The notes under the pieces: model-generated
What the model was told of the DNA's origin: nothing
Seen by the model: only the letters and a program-made list of their open reading frames with translations
The model's database searches: none
Position numbers and translations under genes: made by a program
DNA from: Zygnema cylindricum
Lineage: Eukaryota; Streptophyta; Zygnematophyceae; Zygnematales; Zygnemataceae
NCBI GenBank assembly: GCA_037447655.1
Contig: JBBHKE010001474.1
Coordinates: 1 to 62,000, forward strand
DNA: 62,000 nt
Direction of reading: 5' to 3'
Shown here: in pieces, positions 1 to 9,299 of the stretch
Position numbering within the stretch: the first letter of the stretch is position 1
Layout: every line of letters starts with the position of its first letter

Positions 1-239
1 CAACTATGTGTAAAAGCTGATTGTCTTCCACTGCTAGAAAAATTAACGTTGCTCCCTCTTCTTCCCTTATATCATATCCTGCTGCCTTCTGGGCTTCAGT
101 AGGTTTATGTTTAGTGTCTACTACAGTACCCCAATAATTCTTAAATTTTAGAATTCGGATCATCTTAGCTTTCCATAGTAAATAATTACTTTCATTGAAT
201 TTCTGGATATCTGTAATTTTACCTAAAGCTCCGATACCA
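1..239 (-). CDS. Ty1/copia Gag N-terminal fragment, cut by window edge
   Basis: Read on the minus strand, this gives an open frame with KFNESNYLLWKAKM and KPTEAQKAAG followed by LLHIV at the window edge. This is the conserved N-terminal part of copia Gag (a UBN2/DUF4219-like region) that forms the capsid of the intracellular particle. It is clearly the same family as the Gag at 38380-39721, which shares the LLWKAKM and KPTEAQKAA blocks. It starts just inside the LTR at 240-848, so the element is transcribed right to left and its body lies outside the window. No stop is seen in the visible part. Confidence 0.8.
222..239 (-). other. Primer-binding site of minus-strand copia element
   Basis: Directly inside the LTR, the minus strand reads TGGTATCGGAGCTTTAGG. 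The first bases match the usual plant copia primer site TGGTATCAGAGC, complementary to the 3' end of initiator tRNA-Met, with one change. Confidence 0.75.
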
Positions 240-848
240 TGTTGAGATTCAGGAAAAGTGGCTATAGGATCGACCAATTACAAGACAGGAAGCTAAGGAA
301 AACAACTCTCTATATGAGAAGACAAGCATAATTACTGAACAAAGAAGAAGATAGATTAATTACACGACATAATAAGCACTCAGTGCAAAAATAGCAGCAT
401 GGAAAAAATTGGAGAGAATCATTCAGTAGATTGATGATTAATTTTCAATGTCCAGCATGAGTACATTTTTGAATGTGAATGACGTTTTGAATGTGAATGA
501 CGTCGGTAGTACGCTACTTGTGTTCCACGTAAAGGAATAGAATCCCAACTTGTGACCTACGTAATCAAATCAACGACCACAATTTACTACGTGACATTCA
601 CTCAAAATCTGCGACGACTGAACTTCCCGTACAGTACAAGTAGACGACTATGTTTCATCAAAACTTGACTTCTACGCAAAGTATGTTTGACGTCTAACCA
701 AAGTTAACTTGATGTCTACGTAAATTTACCGTAACGTCTATTCAACCGTACATGTACCTAACAGGACTCCAGTTAATTCATTCTCACGCAACTTTGACTA
801 AGTTTGATTTCTAGTCTTTAACAGAAAATGGACACAGAAATCTTAACA
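240..848 (-). mobile_element. 5' LTR of minus-strand copia element (family C)
   Basis: The LTR is about 609 bp. On the plus strand it begins TGTTGAGATTC and ends ATCTTAACA, which are near-perfect terminal inverted repeats with TG/CA ends. It aligns along its length with 39740-40308 and with the split LTR 28963-29459 plus 35909-35996. A short direct duplication, GAATGTGAATGACGT twice, sits at about 479-511. The LTR's outer end abuts the inverted-repeat arm starting at 852. Confidence 0.85.
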
Positions 849-851
849 ATC

Positions 852-1790
852 TCAGCTTTGATAATCTTACCATTTTTGAAGCTCTAATATAATGAGAATA
901 AAGCATCATAACAAAATGAAACTAGAATCCCGGCCTTAACTTATGCAATAAGCGAAGACAATTGACTTTGGTAAAAAAAAAATGCAACTCCATATATCAC
1001 GGTTATTGATAAAACCAAAAGATGAAAAACACAGCCATAAGGAACATTCGGGATGAAATTTCCAAAAAACAAACAAGTGCGAAAATTGTGTTAACTTTCA
1101 TATAGAAACAAATAAATTTCGTCAGTTAAACGACAAATAAAAAAAATGTATAAATCAATGTAATGCTTGTTCACATACTTGCTTTCATTTCAATTAAGAC
1201 ACTTCAAAATTCAGCAAAATCATAGAGAAAAAATAACCAAGCAAGAGAATTGCTTATTTACATAATACGTATTTTCACTGTTCTTGGTTTTATTGCGACG
1301 AACCTGAGTGCGGTGACGTGGCAGTTAGAGCACTTAGTGACTATAAGGTTCTATGTGAAGGAGCGTCATCTTCCTGGCTTGACGTTGCGCCTCCTAGAGG
1401 CTTTGGCACGACCACTTCGTTCCATGGACAATGCGCCAATTCGTAGTAAAAACGCGTAAACACGGAGGCTTTCGGGCTTTAGAAAAACAGCCGCAGTTGA
1501 GCGTTTTGCTGCTTTGTAAGAGAGGAAAAGCTGTAAGAAAGTAAAAAAAGATGAATGTACGGATAAGATTGACACCGCAAGAAGACAAAGCTACACTAAA
1601 ACACGTGGAAGCTTTGCAAAGATAGCATCCATGGCGAGGAAGAAGCGTCGGCCAAAGATAATATATTCGAACGAAACTTTCGACACTTAAAATAGTGAAG
1701 TTGTTTCTGTCACACAATGTGTCCCTCTCTAAATCAAAACTGAGAAACAGCACTTTGCTGGCAATCGGTCAAAAATCAACCATCTCTATA
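852..1790 (-). repeat. Left arm of a 0.9-kb inverted repeat (partner 47630-48860)
   Basis: This stretch is the reverse complement of 47630-48860, with scattered mismatches. Shared landmarks include the block around 930 (CTAGAATCCCGGCC), the TTGCGACGAACC block near 1295 and the TTTGGCCGAC block near 1650. The short open frames inside it are shared with the other arm but are not a recognised protein. This arm lacks the roughly 300-bp insertion found in the right arm at about 47688-47985. The identity of the unit is unknown. Confidence 0.8.
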
Positions 1791-1946
1791 CAAAAATTTT
1801 AGACCCTTTAGGTCGTCGTTCTGGAAACCTTTAAAAGGTCGTTTGCCTATCGTTCCGCGTTTTCCGCGCGTTGTACGACTGCAGTACGGAAGCGTATATG
1901 TAGCGACTACGACAACGACCAATACCACACCGACACCGACCGGGTA

Positions 1947-2657
1947 AAGGTGGTATTCCATTAGACGAAAAGTGTTGTTCGTTACTGGACGCCGTACGTT
2001 TTCGTACAGAGCCGTACCAAGCCGTACTTTTTTTTTGTCACACGAAACATCGTTACTGGAGAGCTGTCGGGAAGCTCCAATGATTTAGGCGTAATTCTTG
2101 GTCGTTGGAAATTACACTTGTTAAGATCCGCGAAGCAATCGCCCCCATCGTCCAGTGTGAAGATCCTTCCCTCGCGAGGAGAGTTGCACGATACTGGTCT
2201 TCTATTATTGGTTCACATGAAAATGCAAAAAAATATTCGCTTTGAACAAGCGATCACAGGTCTACACGTCGTACATGCCATGTGCATACGTCATAAAGTC
2301 CATGTGCAGGCTGCCACGCTGGATGTAGGTGAGCCGATAATATAGTCGCACGCTCCGTCTGACATCCACCGACATTCAAAGTTTGCCGCGACCTTCAAAG
2401 TTTGCCGCTTCTTTTTGCCATTCCGTTTCGAAATTTTGATTTCCATTTTCAAAATCAAAAATCTGGCAGCACGAATCATTAACTACCTCCGGTGGTACAG
2501 ATATTTTGTTCTGACTTTCCTATTGTAGATTTTTTTAAGATTTTCAAAATCTGAGGATGGTTTGTTACTGGCCCCACAAAATGGAACAGTCTTCCAGTAA
2601 ACGCTGCCAGTAGTCTTGTCCATACATTTACTGGGACCGCCTAATGGAATTCTACCC
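1947..2657. mobile_element. Harbinger-like MITE, TAA target duplication
   Basis: The element runs from about 1947, just after TAA, to 2657, just before TAA. Its terminal inverted repeats are of the type GGGTRGAATTCCATTAG. The interior matches the elements at 40762-41505 and 27895-28586, including a repeated CAAAGTTTGCCGC motif near 2375-2408. There is no transposase; the 60-75 codon frames inside are not conserved proteins. The 3-bp TAA duplication and GGG termini fit PIF/Harbinger-derived non-autonomous elements. Confidence 0.65.
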
Positions 2658-2750
2658 TAAGATAGTCTCTTCAGGGTTTAAGTACGCTTGTCTGTCCGTA
2701 TGTTTGCGAATTTGTACGGAAAAATCTGTAAACAGGACTTGGTACTCTAA

Positions 2751-3536
2751 GGGTATGTCCCCATGTACTTGTAACATAGCGAACTTACTTTGTATTTAAG
2801 CGCGGATGCGCCGGACCCGGTTTTCAAGTGTCCCTATGTCTGTAAGGACTAAGGACAAAATCGCAACTGACGCTTGTGACGATTGTATACGTCAACAATA
2901 CGTGTAACGGTTGTCAAAGTCTACAATCTGTGGTCGCACGTTTTTTTTTGGAACTGCTTTGTGACGTCGCATGTCTTACCGTGACATTGTAGACGTACCG
3001 CATTCCAGCCTGGTAGTTTCACGGTTGAAGAAGATGCGCATTGCCTTTCGCGTCGCCTGTCCGCTCGAGGTGAATGGCACCGAAATTTGAAGACCCCTGC
3101 AAATAAAAAATCCGTACTGGACGAAAACGGACAAAATCAAACAAACTGTGTAATTCTTTTCGTCTTATTATAACGCAAACGGACAGAACATAGGGAACTA
3201 TGTACTTTTATTTGTCTTTGGAAATCGTATGAATTTTTTCGAAATTTAAGGCACGTGCGAAAAAATGTTCCTATTTGTCAAAAAAAAAAACCTTTTTTTA
3301 AATCACATCACGCATGTGTTTTATACAAAGGTTTGAAGATGACGTTTTTTGTCTTAGAAGTGGGTCGAAAAGCACAAGAGGACAAATTTTCGTACATCCT
3401 AATTTCAAGGATGACGCAAATTGTACTATACAAATTTGCGATTCCTTCGTACGGTTGCAACTTAGGCAGTACGGCGCTAAGTTTTATCGCAAAACGACAT
3501 AACAAAACCCTTACTTATGCACATGGGGACACACCC
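2751..3536. mobile_element. Harbinger-like MITE with GGGTRTGTCCCCATGT termini
   Basis: The left end GGGTATGTCCCCATGT follows TAA (2748-2750). The right end ACATGGGGACACACCC precedes TAA (3537-3539). The near-perfect inverted repeats and the TAA duplication identify a 786-bp non-autonomous DNA transposon. Two relatives lie at 7252-7959 and 7963-8938. No transposase motif is visible. Confidence 0.75.
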
Positions 3537-3539
3537 TAA

Positions 3540-5216
3540 GAGAGGAAAGGATCGAATCAATAGATTGAGAGTGTGGTAACTGTACCATGTTTAGTAAACG
3601 ACAATGTGGCCATGACGTCGACAGCGCCATAGATAGCGTACCAAAGCAAACAAGCCATATGAATAACTTTCAGAAAGGACGAATGCACGTCGTCCGCTTT
3701 GTTGAAGCATTTTTAGCCATTACTAAAGTACTAATATCAGAAAACCATATTGACTTATTGAGAGATGTAAAATAGCGTTTAGTCCATTGTTCAAAAATAG
3801 GTTTTTTTATGGTAGGCCTTTGGTAGGCGCAAAAAACTCGCGCAACGTAGGCATATTGTATGTGTCTGCGTCGTGCACACTCCTGTACAAACGTCTGAAT
3901 CTGACGTAAGATCAAAGTACAGCGCACGCCGCCGGACAGAATTTTTTAGCGAATTGACACGGCGTAGGATGACATTCAGTGGGAAAAAAAACCGGGAAAA
4001 TTCTCAAATAGCGTAGTTTATTCTATATTTTTCATTACTCTAATCAGGGCTATTTTCCAACTACCGTAAAAAAAGAAAGTACGTTGTCTCTTAAATAGAG
4101 TGGTGTACGGTCAGTGTCAGGCCGTACATAAATGTACCTTTTTAAGTTAAGAAGTACAATAAGTTAGTTTAAGTAACCGCAGACGCATGAGAATATGTAT
4201 TCTAAAAAGGGAAAAAAACCATGTCGTAAAAAATCCCGTTCACACATATTCGTCTGACAGCCGCGTTTCGACTGTGTGAACGCCAACGGGGTTGGTCCGT
4301 AGGTTTTGGTAATTTTTTTGGCAGTGTGGTAATTTATTTATTTTATCGTCCCATACTGCCTGCCTGGTTGGTCAATTTGAGGCTTTATTTAGTGTGGCCC
4401 TCAAAATTGCAGACGCTAATATGACAAATTGTCCTTTCGTAAGTTGTGTTATGGGCTTTTCATGTGATCTTCTTAAATCGCCTACTTTGATCAACGACCG
4501 TACGATCTTCTAAATCTGACGGTTTAAATAAAAAGTCCCTCAAAACTCACAAAAATATTTTTTTTTGTCCGATTTTTTTTCAAAATATAGACATGTCGTT
4601 TAATTCTCTATCGATCGATGTGCAACTCAACCCTGTTCCTATTTTATTTCATTTTACGGCCAATCCTAGTTGTTCAATACGTGGATTTTTTCCATTTTTT
4701 CCAGTTTCTACGTATTGTACGTGACTTTTGAAAAATACGCAAAAAAACGTCTACTGTAAACTGAAACTGACATTTTACGGAAACGATTTAACAAAATACT
4801 GTAACTGTTATATTTTTTACAGAAATTGTACGGTAGTTTACAAAAAAAATTTGATGCACATATCCTTACTTTCTGTTCAGTAAACCGAACAAAATGTACA
4901 TGGATTGTACGGGAAAATAATGTGACGTCTACAAATATTTCCAAAAATAGACGTTGCGGCGTCACACTATTTGAGCGCCGTGAGTTCAAATTTTGTACGG
5001 GCGTCTTCTTCAAATTTCGAAAAGAAGCCGCCATTATTACTTGAACAGCTGAACGCGAAAAATCACAGAAGCCGCCATTACCAACGCCACGGCAGTAGTT
5101 AGTTAATTGTCATTGAAGTCGTTGACGAAGAAGTCACGGACCTCCAAAAAAGCGGCCATGCCCACGGAGAGGTAGAGAAAGAAGGCCATGGCTGCATGTC
5201 TGTGAAGGACAGGCAA
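3540..5216. other. No gene recognised
   Basis: AT-rich sequence with many CGTAC-containing motifs typical of the surrounding transposon mosaic. I see no conserved protein, RNA or complete repeat here. Open frames of 60-108 codons are antisense pairs without family features. Confidence 0.6.
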
Positions 5217-5239
5217 TTTTATTATAATAAAAATATATT

Positions 5240-5325
5240 TCGCAGGAATTGAACCTGCGCTTGTACGCGTCGTTCTAATACACCTGTAGACCGTCCTTAA
5301 CCAGTTGGTGCATATATTTAGCTGA
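5240..5325 (-). other. tRNA-like sequence with Pol III box A/B-like motifs
   Basis: On the minus strand, the T arm forms a perfect 6-bp stem around TTCAATT, and GGTTCAATTCC matches the Pol III box B consensus. About 45 bases upstream, CACCAACTGGTTAAGG resembles a D arm or box A. An AT-rich 7-bp acceptor-like pairing is possible, but the spacing to the T arm is too long and the anticodon loop looks like 9 bases. It may be a decayed tRNA or the head of a tRNA-derived SINE. No anticodon is assigned. Confidence 0.3.
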
Positions 5326-5385
5326 TTATTTAGAATTTGATATCAATATGGTTAAATAATATTTTTCACCGCTCATTTAACGGAA

Positions 5386-5427
5386 AGTATACAAACTGCT
5401 GTACATGTATACAAACTGCTGTACATT
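5386..5427. repeat. 20-bp tandem duplication
   Basis: The unit GTATACAAACTGCTGTACAT occurs twice, head to tail, and is followed by a short palindrome around TTTTTAAAAATG. Confidence 0.7.
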
Positions 5428-5700
5428 TTTAAAAATGTACGGATTTGTACGGAAAAAAATTCATTAACGTTTTTTTCAAATCGACCTCTCCAGTTTCTAC
5501 GTATTGTACGGTCGTTCGAAACGTGCGTAAAATACGTTTTGAACAACTATGCGGCCAATACAATATGGGTCTTAAAGGCATATTGTATGTTTTGCGTACA
5601 ATAGGCATATTGTATGGGCGTACGGACACCTACTTTTGAGCTATGGTTTAGTCAGCTTGTCAGCTTCGAATTGGGTACGAATATCGTATATCAATAACTA

Positions 5701-5913
5701 CACCGCCAATCGTTATTAGCGTGTAAGTTTTTTTAGCGTATACGAATAATTAGCGTGGTTTACGCTAATTGGGAATTTGAAAATTTTCGAAGAAATCGTC
5801 TTTTCTAGTTAGGAATTAGGGTTTTTTTTAAATAGTGTGGATAATTCTATTTGAGAATAAAAAAAAAAAGCGGGACGGAATTAGCGTACACAACGCTAAT
5901 AACGATTGGCGTG
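5701..5913. mobile_element. TA-flanked MITE with CACCGCC termini
   Basis: The left end CACCGCCAATCGTTATTAG follows TA (5699-5700). The right end is the inverted CTAATAACGATTGGCGTG followed by TA (5914-5915). The termini, TA duplication and 213-bp length fit a Tc1/mariner (Stowaway-type) non-autonomous element. Confidence 0.75.
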
Positions 5914-5980
5914 TAGTTGACATTGCTGTACGGAAAAAAAGGACACGGTCCATGCCCGTGTAACGGGCATTGAATTACTA

Positions 5981-6530
5981 CACCGTCGATCGTATTTAGC
6001 GTGTAGAAATTATTAGTGTGTAGAATAATTTAGTGTCATGTACACTAATTTTGACTTAGAAAAACTGAGAAAAAGTTAACACTAATTTTCAACTGATGCC
6101 ATATGTCGACGATTGAGAGATATCCACATTAATATAGGTAAAGTACAGGTTCTGACAATTAAATACTGTCCATACATTCACTAATTAATTCCTAACTTAA
6201 TTTCGGTTTTAGGTGTAGACAATACGACAAACAAATGTACACTCAAAACAGTCAAATATGAAATTCTTTAATTCACAGGGCAGTTTTTCGTGTGATAGCA
6301 GAATTTTATTAGAATATCCGTACTAGTATGATAAAAAGGCATTTTATACGAACTGACGTTCGTACTCCACACTAATAAAAATATGCATAAATTAAAATGG
6401 TGTACACTAATTGTTCATCTCGTAATTAGCGTACAGGAAAATTTAGTATCCTTTACCCTATTTTAGGTAAAACCCTCAAAATTTAGGGGCGCCGAATTAG
6501 TGTTCAACACGCTAAATACGATCGACGGTG
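5981..6530. mobile_element. TA-flanked MITE with CACCGTC termini
   Basis: Left end CACCGTCGATCGTATTTAG follows TA (5979-5980). The right end CTAAATACGATCGACGGTG is followed by TA (6531-6532). It is 550 bp with no coding capacity, and its termini are related to the element at 5701-5913. The two lie 65 bp apart. Confidence 0.75.
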
Positions 6531-6539
6531 TACTGTAGT

Positions 6540-6955
6540 GACGAAAAAATCGCACGTGGCACTGCGCGCCCGGCCAAAACATTGCCGGCAAACGGTTACA
6601 ATGAGTTTCTAACTTTCTATCTAAACAAAAAAGTAGGATCGTATACAAGATTTCGTACGGTTACATACCACACCGTACTATTTTTTTTTTTGAAAAATAA
6701 CATTGCAGAGGGTCTGACCGAGATTCTTTGAAGGTCCAGGCGCTAGCTTTGACCGTTCGATTGATTTTCGGTCCTCATCCAGAGCAATTTCTCCATTCGG
6801 CTCTGGAGATGAGTGGTAAAATCGTTACGATTGGATGGTAGAGATTCTTGCGAAGACGGATTGCCCTCTCTCAATCGACATGTGACAGGTGGCGTATCTT
6901 TGTCAGGTATCGGCCGGAAACCAAACCTCCTTCTGACCATTTAAATTTAGCCTTT
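6540..6955 (-). repeat. Inverted copy of the 43.5-43.9 / 47.2-47.6 kb repeat
   Basis: This is the reverse complement of sequence at about 43560-43900 and 47260-47620. Shared landmarks are the GCCGGCAAACGGTT block, TTCGGCTCTGGAGATGAGT and ACAGGTGGCGTATCTTTGTC. It is a third dispersed copy of an unidentified repeat; no protein is supported. Confidence 0.7.
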
Positions 6956-6969
6956 GTCTTTTCGAAACC

Positions 6970-7122
6970 TGACAGGATATCCTACGGCCACGTCATTTTT
7001 GCCGGACTTTTGAAAATGTCTGACAGGATAACCTACGGCCACGTCATTTTTGCCGGACTTTTGAAATTGTCTGACAGGATATCCTACGGCCACGTCATTT
7101 TTGCCGGACTTTTGAAAATGTC
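6970..7122. repeat. 51-bp tandem repeat, three copies
   Basis: Copies start at 6970, 7021 and 7072, each beginning TGACAGGATA and containing ACGGCCACGTCATTTTTG. The copies differ at only a few bases. The unit is a multiple of three and stays open in one frame, but no known protein is encoded. Confidence 0.85.
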
Positions 7123-7251
7123 TTTCACATAGCTTGACAGGATATCTTCCCGCAAATTTTTTGTTGACTACAGTAGTAAATCAATGCCCGTTGCACGGGA
7201 ATGGACCATGTCCTGTTTTCATGCCCGTATCCTGTTTATCAAAACGTCTAA

Positions 7252-7959
7252 GGGCGTGTCCTTATGTGTTCAAGTAAGGGTTTTTTCCCGTCGTTTACAC
7301 AGAAAATGGGACTTCCTACTTGAAAAAATTGCGCCGTACGAAAAATGGGCAAGAAATCAATTACATTTTGCGTCATCTTGGAACTTGAAAGGTACGATGA
7401 TTTGGCAGTATTATCATCGCGACCCACTTCCAGCTCATCTTCACACTTGCACTGAAATCGAATATCGACCTGCTTTTAATCAAAAAACTACCCTATTGAC
7501 GAATAGAAAGCCTGGGTTGTACGCGTCAGAAGTTTTCATTTGTTTTTTTGCAGTTGGGAGAATAAACGAAAAAAAAATTGTTTGTCCGTTTGCTTATGTT
7601 GTCCACTTGTGGGCGTCTACAAATGTCATTTTGTAGACGTAGGCGATTGCTTATGTCGTTCACGTGTGGGCGTCAACAAATGACAGTTGGCGTCGACAAT
7701 TGTCCCAGTATGTCAAGAGCTCTTTGCGGCGTACATATGTCCGCAGTTTGTTCCGAGATAGTTAGCGTCTACAAATGTCAGCAGTTTGTTGGCGTCTACA
7801 GGTGTCGCAAGTATTGGCGACGTGTACAACTGCCACATATTCAAAATAATGAACGCGCAAGTAACGATTGACATAGGCACACTTTGAAAAGTACATCGTA
7901 AAATCAGCGCTAAATTCCAAAATAACGTTTCAAAACATCAGTTACATGGGGACAAGCCC
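7252..7959. mobile_element. Harbinger-like MITE, first of an end-to-end pair
   Basis: Starts GGGCGTGTCC after TAA (7249-7251) and ends CATGGGGACAAGCCC before TAA (7960-7962). The ends match the element at 2751-3536. Its right TAA is also the left TAA of the next element. Confidence 0.7.
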
Positions 7960-7962
7960 TAA

Positions 7963-8938
7963 GGGCGCGTCCCCATGTGTTCAAGTAAGGGTTTTTTTCC
8001 GTCGTTTTCATAGAAAATGGGACTTGTAACGAGAAAATATTTCGCCGTACGAAAAATGGGCAAAAACACAAGTACGTTTTGCGTCTTCTTAGAACTTGGA
8101 GGTTACGACAATTTGGCGTTATTATCATTGCGACCCACTTCCAACTCATCGTCACACTTGTACTGGAATCAAATCGCGACCTGATTTTTATCAAAATACT
8201 ACCATATTGACGAATATAAAACTTGGATTGCACGTGTCAAACGTTTTCGAAAAAATTGCACGAAGGAAAGTTCACGCTATTTTTTTCACTCCTCGTCACG
8301 CGCATGCACATATGAAAATGACAAACATATACGGAAAAAATTTTGCAAGGGTCGCGGACCTCCACTTTCCTTCATGGGTCATTTGCAAAATTTTACGGCG
8401 TCCACGTCTCTCCCCCTCATTCTCACTCGACCACTCCTCTTTCTCTCATATTTACACGAGATGCAACAATAAAAGTATCGAATGAAAGGTATATATTTTT
8501 TCTTTTTTTTGAATATTTTTGGTCTAAGTTTGATGGCATATCAAATGATAAAAGATAAGAAAACAAATCGGGAAGCCATGGCGGAAAATGTACGTATTGA
8601 TGACGTCACATGGTAGCATGACTTCGCTATGTCACAAAACCCTAAACATCTACAACGTCACAAAAACCTCGACGTCTACAACCGTCGCCATTTATAGGAT
8701 GTTTCGTAGTTAGCGTCGCCGTTTTGAGGAAGTTTCGTACTTTCGTACTCGTCTACATTTCCTTCGTAGACTGTCGCACATTTTGTAGACGTCTACAATT
8801 GTCACATTTTTGAATTAATGAACGCACAAGTAACGATTGAGACAGGCACACTTTAAAAAGTACACCGTAAAATTGGCGCTAAAATCCAAAGTAACGATTC
8901 AAAGTTTCGGTTACATGGGGACACGCTCTAAGGGTGGC
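7963..8938. mobile_element. Harbinger-like MITE, second of an end-to-end pair
   Basis: Starts GGGCGCGTCCCCATGTG after the shared TAA and ends CATGGGGACACGCTC before TAA (8939-8941). It lies in the same orientation as the previous element. Both begin with a GTTCAAGTAAGGG block after the terminus. Longer than its neighbour by about 270 bp. Confidence 0.7.
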
Positions 8939-8941
8939 GTT

Positions 8942-9130
8942 CCATTACATGAAAAGTGGGGTAATTTACAGAAATCCGCGCCTATCTGTACCAAGCCGTA
9001 TCACTTATTTTGTTTTTATTATTGAAGAACATTACAGGATATCTTGCCAATACTCTCCGAAGGTCTGGGAGGTAACACTGACCGCCGGATATTCATTCGC
9101 GACGCATTAACTTCATTTTTTTTCTGTAGG
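8942..9130. mobile_element. Partial DNA transposon end of the GGGTGGCGTTCC family
   Basis: Starts GGGTGGCGTTCCATTAC directly after the TAA that closes the preceding MITE. It matches the reverse complement of 42830-43093 and 46495-46711, including the ACTCTCCGAAGGTCTG block. Only one terminus is seen here. Confidence 0.55.
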
Positions 9131-9299
9131 TGGATTGTCAGCTAAGAAAAAATAGTCGCGACACGTTGGACGATAAATCGACGTGTCACGGTGGATACCA
9201 ATGAACTTCCCAAAATTTGCACATGATATGTACGTTTCAAAATGCAACCGAAAAAAAATAAAAAATCTAGTAAAGCTATTTCGTCGCGCTATTTTTGGA

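Noticed and set aside
2118-2345. 75-codon frame shared with 40954-41349 and 28154-28375
   Set aside because: The similarity comes from copies of one MITE. The frames shift and break between copies and no protein family is recognisable.
6970-7122. CRISPR-like array
   Set aside because: Units are contiguous 51-bp tandem repeats with no spacers, in a eukaryotic transposon mosaic. The 49-bp units at 43177-43340 were dismissed for the same reason.
7184-7636. 150-codon plus-strand frame
   Set aside because: Starts before and runs through a MITE terminus at 7252; no conserved motif and no similarity to a known protein.
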